A stretch of DNA of 34,397 bases from NCBI GenBank assembly GCA_900768535.1, contig CAAGDE010000004.1:1-34397 (forward strand), written 5' to 3'. Below, in pieces: positions 22,777 through 31,200 of this stretch. Source of the stretch: Clostridia bacterium. GTDB lineage: Bacteria > Bacillota > Clostridia > Oscillospirales > CAG-272. A model generated the notes under the pieces. It ran no database searches. It saw only the letters and a list, made by a program, of their open reading frames with translations, and was not told the DNA's origin. How positions within the stretch are numbered: the stretch's first letter is position 1; each line of letters begins with the position of its first letter. A program made the translations under genes and the position numbers.

Positions 22777-24942
22777 TTAGACTCTGTACTGGATTTCCGT
22801 GATCAGGTTCGTGATCAGGCTGACGAGCTTGGAAAGCAGCATACTGAACAGCAGAACGATGAACACGATGCACGCCATTGCAACGATGGTGAAGATGATG
22901 ATGCATAGGTTCTTGAACAGCGAGTAGTCGTGCGTGACCATAGTTCCGAAGAAGAGCAGGATTCCCACCCAGATGAACGCCAGGGTTCCGATGAAGGTGA
23001 TAATGGACGCCTCACTGCTCGACACCCAGTTCGACACCAGCGTTGCGGGAATAATCAGCAGCGGCAGCGGCAGCAGCGAATAGGAGGACGCCACGAAGAT
23101 GTCCTTGAAGCTGCCCTCGCCGTCAAACAGCGTGGTCAGACACCAGTTCGCAAGCACGAACAGGATCAGCGGAACCGCCACCGAAATCAGCTGGGTCAGG
23201 ATCGTTGTGACCTGTCTTGTCGGATTGAGCACGTAGCCCTGACCGATGCCCTGATAGAAGAACGCCAGCACGGCAATTCCCACAAACACCAGCGAAGCGC
23301 GCACCGAGCCGCGGTGCTCATGCTTGAGGTCATAGAAGCCGTCGAACGGATGGAACATCACGTGGAAGCCGTACATCAGCTCCTGACCGAAGGTCTTTCT
23401 CGCGCGGCCATCCGTAGACACCCGCTTGTTGACCTTTGCGGCGTACCGGAACCACTGAATGACTCCGACCACTGCGGCAACGATCAGCACAATGACCAGC
23501 AGGAACCACTTGGACATCCATTCCTTCCGGACCTCCTTGAACGCCTCGCTCCAGTTTTCGGTATCATACGCGATCCGGTACATACTCAGCGCTTCCTTGT
23601 AGGAGCCGTTCCGGTACATCGCGTTACCGATTCCGACATACGCCGCGTCGAAGTTGGAGTTTCTTTGCAGAACCGCCTTCCAGCATTCGATTGCGTAGTC
23701 ATAATTCAGAGAGTTCTGCGCGCCGATTGCCTGGATCAGCAGATCACCGTAGGGGGTACGCTCGTAAACAACGATGCAGCCCTCGTTTCCTTTGTCCAGT
23801 GCCAGCAGGGTATCTCCCTGGTAGCAGATTGCCTCAATGCTGGAGATGCTTCCCAGCATGGAGCCCTTGTCACCGAACGCAAACAGCAGGTTTCCGTTGA
23901 AATCGTAGGTGAAGATCTTCTGACGCTTTTCGTCAATGATCGACCAGGTTTTCTCCGGTCCCACCGCAACGTCCGTAATCGTGGAAACGCCGGAATAGGT
24001 GTCGGTTTTGTCCGTGGAATAGTCGATTTCACCCGCCGGCGGCCAGAAGCCGTTACGGCGCATGATCTCCTCACCCGACGGATTGAGCAGCTTGACCGGC
24101 AGGTAGGTTCCCGATTTGGACTTTCCCCTGATTGCGCTCTGCACCGAGGATTCCTTGATCGAGGAGGTGGTCACGTAAACGAAGCCGTCCTCGGTAATGG
24201 AGATGTTGTTGTACTCGGTGGAGATCAGCTTTGCACTGACCTTTTTCTGATCGTCCGTCTGCAGCTTTCTCCACAGGATCTGCCACGCGCTGATGGTAAC
24301 CGCCTGCGCGCCGATGAAGCCGACGAATTCGCCCTCGCTGTCCATCACGATGATACCCTGATAGGTGGTGGAGGACACAACGTAGATTCTGCCGTACTGG
24401 TCGATCGCCATAGCGACCGGCTTGTAGACCGCGTCATCATCGAACAGCTGGCTCTGCGGCTGGTCAACGATCTTCTTGAATTCAAAGGTCACACGGTCAA
24501 ACACCACCAACCGGTTCTGGTCGGTGTCGCAGACCCAGATTTCGCCGTTGTCGCCGTCCTCCCTGGGGTTGACCACGAACACACCCTGCGGATTCTTCAG
24601 TGCGTCCGGGTTTCCCTTGTCGTTGACGAAATCGGTGATGATATGATCCACTTCCAGGTAGCGGGAAAGGACGATGATCCGGTTGTTTCCGGAGTCGGCA
24701 ATGTAAACCTTCTTTTCCGCGTCCGTGACCATGTCTCCGGGGTTGTTGAGCTTCTCGATTCCGAGATCGTCCGCACCCACGGTCTTTGCCGCGGAGTAGG
24801 CGTCCGGAGAATAGAGCGCTTTTCCGTCAATGGAGTACGTATAGGTCTGATAAGCCGAGGATGCGGATGCACCGACGGTGAACACCGACAGCAGCATAAC
24901 CGCCGACAGAACGAGCAATACGACCGATTTGATTGTTTTCAT
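22777..24942 (-). CDS. NHL beta-propeller / TPR / YIP1 membrane fusion protein
   Basis: 721 residues. A signal peptide (about 1-28) leads to a propeller with NHL-like repeats (about 60-400): NPGDMVTDAEKKVYIADSGN, EIWVCDTDQNRLVVF, PVAMAIDQYGRIYVVSS and ITDVAVGPEKTWSIID. A TPR-like pair follows (about 408-465: YAIECWKAVLQRNSNFDAAY, GSYKEALSMYRIAYD), then a membrane segment (about 473-492). The C-terminal YIP1-like domain (from GFHVMFHPFDGFYDLKHE, about 530-715) has about five membrane helices. The propeller and TPRs should be outside the cell, anchored by the YIP1 part. Its position between permease genes suggests a structural or sensory subunit of the transport system. Ribosome binding site AAGGAGGGG; 12 bases after the upstream permease gene. 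Confidence 0.82.
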   Translation of the reverse strand: MKTIKSVVLLVLSAVMLLSVFTVGASASSAYQTYTYSIDGKALYSPDAYSAAKTVGADDLGIEKLNNPGDMVTDAEKKVYIADSGNNRIIVLSRYLEVDHIITDFVNDKGNPDALKNPQGVFVVNPREDGDNGEIWVCDTDQNRLVVFDRVTFEFKKIVDQPQSQLFDDDAVYKPVAMAIDQYGRIYVVSSTTYQGIIVMDSEGEFVGFIGAQAVTISAWQILWRKLQTDDQKKVSAKLISTEYNNISITEDGFVYVTTSSIKESSVQSAIRGKSKSGTYLPVKLLNPSGEEIMRRNGFWPPAGEIDYSTDKTDTYSGVSTITDVAVGPEKTWSIIDEKRQKIFTYDFNGNLLFAFGDKGSMLGSISSIEAICYQGDTLLALDKGNEGCIVVYERTPYGDLLIQAIGAQNSLNYDYAIECWKAVLQRNSNFDAAYVGIGNAMYRNGSYKEALSMYRIAYDTENWSEAFKEVRKEWMSKWFLLVIVLIVAAVVGVIQWFRYAAKVNKRVSTDGRARKTFGQELMYGFHVMFHPFDGFYDLKHEHRGSVRASLVFVGIAVLAFFYQGIGQGYVLNPTRQVTTILTQLISVAVPLILFVLANWCLTTLFDGEGSFKDIFVASSYSLLPLPLLIIPATLVSNWVSSSEASIITFIGTLAFIWVGILLFFGTMVTHDYSLFKNLCIIIFTIVAMACIVFIVLLFSMLLSKLVSLITNLITEIQYRV

Positions 24943-24954
24943 ATTGCCCCTCCT

Positions 24955-25827
24955 TTAATCCTTCATACCGCTGGTACCCATCGTCTCGATGATGTTCGAC
25001 TGCGTAATGACGAACACGAGAATCGGGACCAGCATCATCAGCACGGTTGCCGCGGCGGATGCACCGGCACGTTTGATACCGCCTGCCGTGATCTGACCGA
25101 TGGCGTAGTTGAACGACTTGAGCTGTTCGGAATAGATGTAGATGGACGAACCGGCATTCCAGAGTGTCTGGAAGCTGTACACAATCAGCGTCAGCCACGC
25201 AGGCTTTACCATCGGCATGGCGATGGTCCAGTACGTCCGCAATTCACTTGCTCCGTCCAGACGTGCGCTCTCCAGCACCGCGTCCGAAACGCCGGTATCC
25301 ATGAACTGCTTCATCAGGTAAAGACCCAGGGTGTAGCCCCACGCCGGCACGATGATTGCCCAATAGGTATCGATCATCCTGAAGAAGCTCATGAGAATGA
25401 AGCTTGTGATTGCCGTAACCGTGGAGTGGAACATCAGGGATGTCTGAATGGTCTTGAAGATTGCCTTTCCGCCCGGAAACCTGATTTTCGCCAGTGCGTA
25501 TGCGCACATGGAGGCGATGAACAGGTGTCCGAAGGTTCCCATCACCGAGGTGAACACGGTGTTGAAGATGTACCGGGAGAACGGCACCCACGAGGTGTTC
25601 ATCAGTCCGAACAGATCCTTGAAGTTGGTGAAGGTCGGGTTCATCACGTAGAACCGCGGCGGGTACATCCACAATTCGTCCAGCGGTTTGAGGGACTGCA
25701 TGACGACATACGCCATCGGCAGAACCATGAAGATACCCAAAAGGGTCAGCACCACGGTAATTCCGGCGTCACCTCCGGCGGAACGGGACAGGACAACCTT
25801 ATGTTTTCTTGTTCTCAGCTTTGCCAT
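24955..25827 (-). CDS. Carbohydrate ABC transporter permease, MalG-like, first pair
   Basis: 290 residues, the normal size for a MalG/LacG-type permease. Six membrane segments, starting with GITVVLTLLGIFMVLPMAYVV, and the coupling loop ESARLDGASELRTYW followed by IAMPMVKP. The conserved Ser-Leu-Lys of the first loop (MQSLKPLDELW) is present. It begins one base after the stop of its MalF-like partner. In contrast with the second permease pair, no extracellular insertion is seen. It should form the membrane channel with the adjoining permease and receive substrate from the large binding protein at the head of the operon. Confidence 0.92.
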   Translation of the reverse strand: MAKLRTRKHKVVLSRSAGGDAGITVVLTLLGIFMVLPMAYVVMQSLKPLDELWMYPPRFYVMNPTFTNFKDLFGLMNTSWVPFSRYIFNTVFTSVMGTFGHLFIASMCAYALAKIRFPGGKAIFKTIQTSLMFHSTVTAITSFILMSFFRMIDTYWAIIVPAWGYTLGLYLMKQFMDTGVSDAVLESARLDGASELRTYWTIAMPMVKPAWLTLIVYSFQTLWNAGSSIYIYSEQLKSFNYAIGQITAGGIKRAGASAAATVLMMLVPILVFVITQSNIIETMGTSGMKD

Positions 25828-25828
25828 G

Positions 25829-26797
25829 TCACGTACCTACCTTTGAAAGAATCTTCTTGACGACCACGTTCGCGCCGACCATGATGATGAACAGGATGAC
25901 CGCGATTGCAGAGGAATAACCGATCTCATACCGCTGTCCGCCGTAGTCCTCCAGGTGGTGGATGATGGTATGTGCCGCATAGTCAACGGACGGGAAGCCG
26001 CAGAGCGCGGTCACGACGCCGCCGAAGCCGAAGGAGCCGGTGATGGACATAATCGCACCGAACATCAGCTGCGGGCGCATACTCGGCAGGGTGATATACC
26101 ACAGCTCCTGCCAGCGGTTGCGCACACCGTCCACCGCGCCCGCCTCGTACAGCGAGCGGTCAACGCCCTGCAAGCCGGCGATGAAGGACAGGAACGCGGT
26201 ACCGAGCGAGGTCCACAGTGCAACGATGATACAGAGCGGCATGACGTAGGATGCGTCCTGGAAGAAGGCGATCGGCTCGGTGATCATGCCCAGCTCGATC
26301 AGCGTTGCGTTGACCCAGCCCTGCGCATCGGAGTCGAACAGCGTACCCCAGATCAGGTACACCTGACCGGAAATGGACGGTGCGTAGAAAATCAGGGTCA
26401 CCACCGCACGGATCCGCGGCGACAGCTCGTTGATGAACCATGCGACCAGGTAGGACATCAGGTACGAGGTCGGACCGACGATCGCCGCGAAAATGAAGGT
26501 ATTCTTGCAGGCGATCAGGAAAATGTCGTCCGCAAAGAACAGATTGATGTAGTTATCGAACCAGACCCAGTTCGGAGCCTGAAGCATATTGAAGTCGGTG
26601 AAGCTGAAGAAGATCGACAGGACCACCGGCGCGACCGTGAACAGGGTGAAAATGATGACATAGGGTGCAATCATGACATACGCGACCCAGTTGCGCTTCA
26701 TTTCCTTCCAAATCCACTGACGGTAGGTCAGGTCTTTTCTGGAAACCGCCTTCGGTGCAGCTTTTTCCGCCCCTGCCTGTGCAGTATTATTTGACAT
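25829..26797 (-). CDS. Carbohydrate ABC transporter permease, MalF-like, first pair
   Basis: 322 residues of ordinary MalF/UgpA type: a basic N-terminal tail, first membrane segment WVAYVMIAPYVIIFTLFTVA, FTDFNMLQAP, and the coupling loop YEAGAVDGVRNRWQEL followed by ITLPSMRP. It has an AAGGAGA ribosome binding site, 21 bases after the solute-binding protein gene. Order binding protein, MalF-like, MalG-like is the classic arrangement of CUT1 sugar importers. The N-terminal tail carries an Ala-rich TAQAGAEKAAPK stretch of no known role. Confidence 0.92.
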   Translation of the reverse strand: MSNNTAQAGAEKAAPKAVSRKDLTYRQWIWKEMKRNWVAYVMIAPYVIIFTLFTVAPVVLSIFFSFTDFNMLQAPNWVWFDNYINLFFADDIFLIACKNTFIFAAIVGPTSYLMSYLVAWFINELSPRIRAVVTLIFYAPSISGQVYLIWGTLFDSDAQGWVNATLIELGMITEPIAFFQDASYVMPLCIIVALWTSLGTAFLSFIAGLQGVDRSLYEAGAVDGVRNRWQELWYITLPSMRPQLMFGAIMSITGSFGFGGVVTALCGFPSVDYAAHTIIHHLEDYGGQRYEIGYSSAIAVILFIIMVGANVVVKKILSKVGT

Positions 26798-26818
26798 ATT
26801 GCATTCTCCTTTTCGGTT

Positions 26819-29800
26819 TTAGGAAAGCGACGAGGATGCCTGATAGGACTTCAACGCATCCGCAATATCAATCAGGCATTCCTGAATGAAGAACAGCAGC
26901 TCCGTTTCGTTCAGCGAGTTGATGCTGTATCCGCCGTTCTTGCTCTCGGCGGTCTGCTTGCTGACGTTCACGTAGTAGATCGGCACCGTCACGGTCTTGC
27001 CGTCCGCCTTTGTGATCGTCTTCTCCTGCGTGATTCCGTAGGAATTCAGGACGGTCCCGAAGGAGGTCGCCGTATCCTTCAGCTGCTCGATCTTCTCGTT
27101 TGCAATCGCGTACTTTGCCGCGAGGATTGCCTCTTTGACTGCCGTATAATTTGCGTTGCCTTCCTTGATAAACTGAGCGGTCAGCCGGTTCATTGCCTCC
27201 ACAACCTGATCGGAGCGCTTCTTTGCCAGCGTCTGTCCGATTTCCAGGGTCTCCAGCTTGAACTCCTCGCGCTTTCTCGTAATCTCCTTGTTGATGGTCT
27301 TGATGTAGCTGAGCAATTCGGAGCTGGGGTCCGCATCGTTGTTGTAGGCGGACAGGAATGCGAAGTTGGTATACCGGTCGATGATGTAGAAGCCGGGGTA
27401 GTTCGGAATGGAAGCCAGGCTGGTGAACTGTTTTTTGATCTCGGTGTATTCATCGGTGGTCCAGGGCATACTCTCCAGCGCGGTAATGTTCGCCGTAGAG
27501 TGCTTTGCGGAGTCACCGAGAATCGCCACCATTTCGTTTGCATACTCGGTCTGGCAGGGTGCATCGGTGTACCACTTCATGAACGTCCATGCTTCGGTGT
27601 AGTCCTTGTTTTCTTCCTTAACCATGACCGCCGCAGTCACCGAGGAAACGGCGGAGTTGTCAATGTACTTTTCGCCCTTCGCGTTGACCCGCTCGTAGCC
27701 CGGCAGCGGAACGAACGTCCAGCAGCCGTCCAGCTCGGTTGCGAACACCACCAGGTGGTTGTACAGGGAGGTGTAGTCCGAAATGATGATCGGCATCTCA
27801 CCGGTACGGAACCGGTTTGCCGCACTGTATTTATAAGGGAAGGAATACTGCGTGAACATATTGCACATCGTTTCGAACGCCTTGAGTCCCAGGGAGGAAT
27901 CGAGGTTGATGCGCATACCGCCATCCGCAAACAGGTCGCCGCCCAGCTGATAGAGATGCATCTTGTAGTCGGTTGTCACACCGATTTCCATGTTGTTGGA
28001 CTCCAGCTTGGACTGCGCAACGTAGATGTCCTCCCAGGTTTTCGGAATTTCGATCCCCAGGTTGAGCAGGATATCCGTCCGGATGAACATCATCGGGAAC
28101 TGCTGGTTTTCGGGCAGGCCGTAGGTGTGGTCGTCGCCGTCCGCGTCCGCAATGGTCAGAACCTTCATTGCGGCAGGATGGAAGTTCGCCGAGACCGCCG
28201 CGAAGCCGTCCAGCTCCTCCACGTTCATCAGCGCTCCGCGGATCGCGTAGTTGATGACATCGACCTGACCCAGACCGAGGTAGACATCCGGTCCCATACC
28301 CGCAAGGATGGAGGGCAGGAGCGTACCGCCGGAGATCAGCTTCAGATCCACCGCGATCTGACTGTCGGGCGTAAAATCGTTGGTGCAGAGGTTCCGGATG
28401 ACCTGCGACTGGTCACGTCCGTAAGCCAGCCAGACGTCAATCGTCTTCAGCTCGGCTCCGTCCGCGGTTTCCATGGCACCCATGGAGTTGTAGTCACGGA
28501 AGAAGCTCTGCACGAAGCTTGCCACCTCGTGCGCAACCGAGCGGAAGAAGTTTGCCTTCGCCTTCGGTGCCTTGACCGACTTGCCCTGAATCTGGAGATA
28601 GTCGATCTGCAGCGGCTGTGTCTTTGCATCGGTCAGGAATGTACCGAGCGAGCCGACATAGGACTTGAAGTTGTCGAGGTTCTTGGCAATCGCATCCTCG
28701 TCCCGTCCCATTTTGTCAAGCAGATTCTTCAGCTTATCACAGATACCCGTGTAAGAGGAGGAGACACCGACCGTTTTGTTCTTCAGGAAATCGGAAACCT
28801 CTCCCAGTGCCTCCGCCTGCACCAGCATATCCAGCATGGTGTTCGGAAGCAGCCGCGTAAAGCTGTAATCCCGGTAGTCATCCGGAGAGGAGCCGGTCAG
28901 CTTGATGATGCTCAGGTAGTCATCGTTGAGTGAATTCAGAATGGTTTCGATCTGGCGAACCAGGCTGCTCATGGAGCCGAGCGCAACCTCCAGGTGAACG
29001 GTGTAGGTTACCCCTTCTTCAAGGTACAGCGCGTAGGTCCCGCTGCCGTCCTTGGTTCCGCCGTCGGAAAGTCCCTTGACCTGCCAGTCACTGTTGTAGT
29101 CGAAGCGCAGCTTGGTCGCCTCGTCAAACGGCACACCGTTATAGTATCCGGCAGTGTTGCCGAACTTCGCCCGATATGCCTCGGCGCTGTCGAAATCATC
29201 GGTATAGATCTTCAGTGTCCGGCAGACGTACATACCGTCCAGGTAGCTCTGACGGAAACGGGAGAATACCTCATACATTCCCGCGGAATCCACGCGGAAC
29301 CGGTAGCGGATCCACTGTCCGGCGGTCTCCCACTTTTCGGTACCGATGGTATTCAGCATCGTCCGGGTCGTGTCAACCGGAGAGGTGAGCGCATCGGAGC
29401 GATCCTCAACCGGGTAGACCACGTTCGTGGAGGTGCTGGAGGTGTATTCGCCTTCCACACGGACCACGTCGCTGCCCTCGGCAGTCGACACGCCGCTGTT
29501 CCGGATCGCCTCCATATATTCCTCATAGGAAGGATACTTGGTCACGGCAGGAGACAGCGTCAGCGAACCGATGGCAACCGGCTCATTGACGCCCGTCAGC
29601 GTCAGCGTCAGGTGCTGACCGTCCTCGCCCGCCTCGATTGCAAATCCGAACGGCAGTGCGTAGTATCCGTCGCTGTCGTGGAGGGTGTAGTCCATCCACT
29701 TCGGAACCTGAACCATGGTGGGACGCAGCTCGTTCTTCTTCGCGTCCGTCACAAAGAACCGCAGCTCATATTTTTCAATGAATTCGTTTCCGGCGCTTGT

Positions 29801-30568
29801 CACCACATCCGGCTGCTCGATATACAGCACCGTACCGGCTTCATCGGGATAAGCGACCAGACCCGCCGCCTCCGCCTCGCTCCTGACCTGTGCCAGGTTT
29901 TCCGCGAGCTTTGCGGCATCCTTGCTGATCTTCTTCGACGGCTGGTAGGTGGCAGTGAGGACGTCCTTTGCATCGGAGCGGTAGGACTTCCAGTTTTTCG
30001 GCAGCGTCAGAGAACGCGCTTCACTGAACGGGACGGTCCCGTTGAGCAGGAACGAGCGCTCCGGCGATGCGTTTTTGCCGGCAATCGGATAATAGGACAG
30101 CGACAGGTTGTAGATCGCCTTTTCGGTCATTCCGGAGGCGGTCAGGTCAATGTGCCAGGTCGCAGAGCCGGAGCCGGGGGTATAGACCGCCTGCTTTCCG
30201 TCATATGTTTCCAGATGAACCAGGTCGCCGAGGTTGTAGCCGGTCGGCAAAGCGTTCTGATCCTCGCAGACCGTCCCGTCCTTGGTCGTCAGCTTCCAGT
30301 GTCCGTCCCGGACGGTCACGGTATCCCCTGCGCTGTTGACAAAGGTCAGATCGGACAGCGCGGAAACGGTTACCGTCTTCGCCCCGGCGGCAAGCCCGGC
30401 GCAGACCCGCGCCTGATACTCCTCGTAGGTGAGCAGATCACGCGAGCTGATGTAGTCACCGATCGTTTTGTCGGTTGTTTCCGCACCGATCGCAACTGCG
30501 GAACCGCTCACAAGAAGCAGGACTGCAAGCGCAAAACTGATCCATCTTGTGGCTCTCTTTTTTCCCAT
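26819..30568 (-). CDS. Giant extracellular solute-binding protein with carbohydrate-binding-like region (1249 aa)
   Basis: 1249 residues from the ATG eight bases after AGGAGG; an upstream in-frame start lacks a site. The signal peptide (about 1-29, ending SAVAIGA) has no lipobox Cys, unusual for a Gram-positive binding protein. Residues 30-360 are beta-rich. About 367-660 resembles a CBM6/CBM35-type jellyroll: RYRFRVDSAGMYEVFSRF, LYLEEGVTYTVHLEV and a final strand LQIDYLQIQG, with roughly 100 mostly helical residues inserted before that last strand. From about 706 (IDVWLAYGRDQSQVI) to 1095 is a standard family 1/8 sugar-binding domain (GPDVYLGLGQ, GLPENQQFPMMFIR, RFRTGEMPIIISD, WTFMKWYTD). 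A helical tail of about 150 residues ends the protein. First gene of the operon. Confidence 0.88.
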   Translation of the reverse strand: MGKKRATRWISFALAVLLLVSGSAVAIGAETTDKTIGDYISSRDLLTYEEYQARVCAGLAAGAKTVTVSALSDLTFVNSAGDTVTVRDGHWKLTTKDGTVCEDQNALPTGYNLGDLVHLETYDGKQAVYTPGSGSATWHIDLTASGMTEKAIYNLSLSYYPIAGKNASPERSFLLNGTVPFSEARSLTLPKNWKSYRSDAKDVLTATYQPSKKISKDAAKLAENLAQVRSEAEAAGLVAYPDEAGTVLYIEQPDVVTSAGNEFIEKYELRFFVTDAKKNELRPTMVQVPKWMDYTLHDSDGYYALPFGFAIEAGEDGQHLTLTLTGVNEPVAIGSLTLSPAVTKYPSYEEYMEAIRNSGVSTAEGSDVVRVEGEYTSSTSTNVVYPVEDRSDALTSPVDTTRTMLNTIGTEKWETAGQWIRYRFRVDSAGMYEVFSRFRQSYLDGMYVCRTLKIYTDDFDSAEAYRAKFGNTAGYYNGVPFDEATKLRFDYNSDWQVKGLSDGGTKDGSGTYALYLEEGVTYTVHLEVALGSMSSLVRQIETILNSLNDDYLSIIKLTGSSPDDYRDYSFTRLLPNTMLDMLVQAEALGEVSDFLKNKTVGVSSSYTGICDKLKNLLDKMGRDEDAIAKNLDNFKSYVGSLGTFLTDAKTQPLQIDYLQIQGKSVKAPKAKANFFRSVAHEVASFVQSFFRDYNSMGAMETADGAELKTIDVWLAYGRDQSQVIRNLCTNDFTPDSQIAVDLKLISGGTLLPSILAGMGPDVYLGLGQVDVINYAIRGALMNVEELDGFAAVSANFHPAAMKVLTIADADGDDHTYGLPENQQFPMMFIRTDILLNLGIEIPKTWEDIYVAQSKLESNNMEIGVTTDYKMHLYQLGGDLFADGGMRINLDSSLGLKAFETMCNMFTQYSFPYKYSAANRFRTGEMPIIISDYTSLYNHLVVFATELDGCWTFVPLPGYERVNAKGEKYIDNSAVSSVTAAVMVKEENKDYTEAWTFMKWYTDAPCQTEYANEMVAILGDSAKHSTANITALESMPWTTDEYTEIKKQFTSLASIPNYPGFYIIDRYTNFAFLSAYNNDADPSSELLSYIKTINKEITRKREEFKLETLEIGQTLAKKRSDQVVEAMNRLTAQFIKEGNANYTAVKEAILAAKYAIANEKIEQLKDTATSFGTVLNSYGITQEKTITKADGKTVTVPIYYVNVSKQTAESKNGGYSINSLNETELLFFIQECLIDIADALKSYQASSSLS

Positions 30569-30688
30569 TTGTGTTTCCTCCTGAAAATTCATCCGGCATC
30601 CGTCCTCCGCCACTGCCACACGGCAGAAGGTCGGCAGCCATACCCGGAAATGAGAAACAGGTACAGCAATACCTTTTTTAACCTCTAT

Positions 30689-30717
30689 ATCATATCACAA
30701 AAAAAACCGATTGTCAA
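30689..30717 (-). promoter_or_regulatory. Main promoter of the seven-gene glycan operon
   Basis: On the minus strand TTGACA (30717-30712), 17 bases, TATGAT (30694-30689). It lies about 120 bases ahead of the binding-protein start, leaving a long leader that has no obvious riboswitch fold by eye. Confidence 0.82.
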
Positions 30718-30852
30718 GCAAAAAAAGATTCCGACCTTCACAGAGAATTCAGATTCCGCCCTCCTTCGTTCACTTTTGATGTGCCAAAATTCAAATAAAA
30801 GTTTACATTTGCTTTTGTGACTTTTTCCGTGCCATTTCGTAAAGTCGGGTTG

Positions 30853-30973
30853 GTAAATTTAATTTACGGCATTTTCGGCAACCGACCGGCAAAAACACGG
30901 GATTTTTGGTGATTATTTTTTGCAAAAAAGGGTTGACAAAATCGAATATTCCTCTTTAGTAAATCTCATTTAC
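30853..30973. promoter_or_regulatory. Paired 15-bp palindromes upstream of the glycan operon
   Basis: GTAAAT-N3-ATTTAC occurs twice, at 30853-30867 and 30959-30973, centres 106 bases apart (about ten helical turns). Between them on the minus strand is a second candidate promoter, TTGTCA (30939-30934), 16 bases, AATAAT (30917-30912). A plus-strand TTGACA (30933-30938) overlaps it but lacks a good -10. The pair looks like operators of a dimeric repressor able to loop DNA; the regulator is not in the window and no known family consensus is recognised with confidence. Apart from these, the promoter at 30689-30717 and the suf terminator, the 30569-31200 gap holds AT-rich sequence with no gene I can support. 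Confidence 0.55.
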
Positions 30974-31161
30974 CCTCTCAAATCCTGGTTTTCATTTGGT
31001 TCGTTCCAAAAAACCGCAGCGCGAATTGTGCATTCCGCACAAATCCGGACCCAAATTTTCTACATCCCAGCGAATTGCACAAATCGGTCGTTTTCTTCCA
31101 TTGTTCGCCCTGTTCTTCCTTTATTTAGGAGCTTCCTCGGCCCTTGCGCAACGTGCAGAAG

Positions 31162-31193
31162 TCCCGCAGACGCCGGATTGCACGTCTGCGGGA
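31162..31193 (-). terminator. Terminator-like hairpin after the SUF operon
   Basis: TCCCGCAGACG (31162-31172) pairs perfectly with CGTCTGCGGGA (31183-31193), eight bases past the stop of the SufB/SufD-like gene. The tail on the minus strand (CTTCTGC) is only weakly T-rich. Confidence 0.6.
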
Positions 31194-31200
31194 ATCCTTT

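Noticed and set aside
22930..25860. 976-residue plus-strand open frame opposite the YIP1 and permease genes
   Set aside because: It spans three real minus-strand genes and their junctions, has low-complexity His/Arg/Asp composition and no start signals.
30569..30688. Riboswitch in the leader of the glycan operon
   Set aside because: The leader is about 120 bases but no known aptamer signature or terminator/antiterminator pair could be made out by eye.
28994..30820. 608-residue plus-strand frame opposite the binding protein, running through its promoter
   Set aside because: It crosses the mapped promoter elements of the operon and has no recognisable domain.
30933..30973. Plus-strand promoter (TTGACA) driving an unannotated RNA toward the SUF terminator
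   Set aside because: No acceptable -10 is found at 16-18 bases (TTAGTA or TAGTAA only) and no gene or structured RNA is visible downstream; the element is better read as part of a minus-strand promoter.
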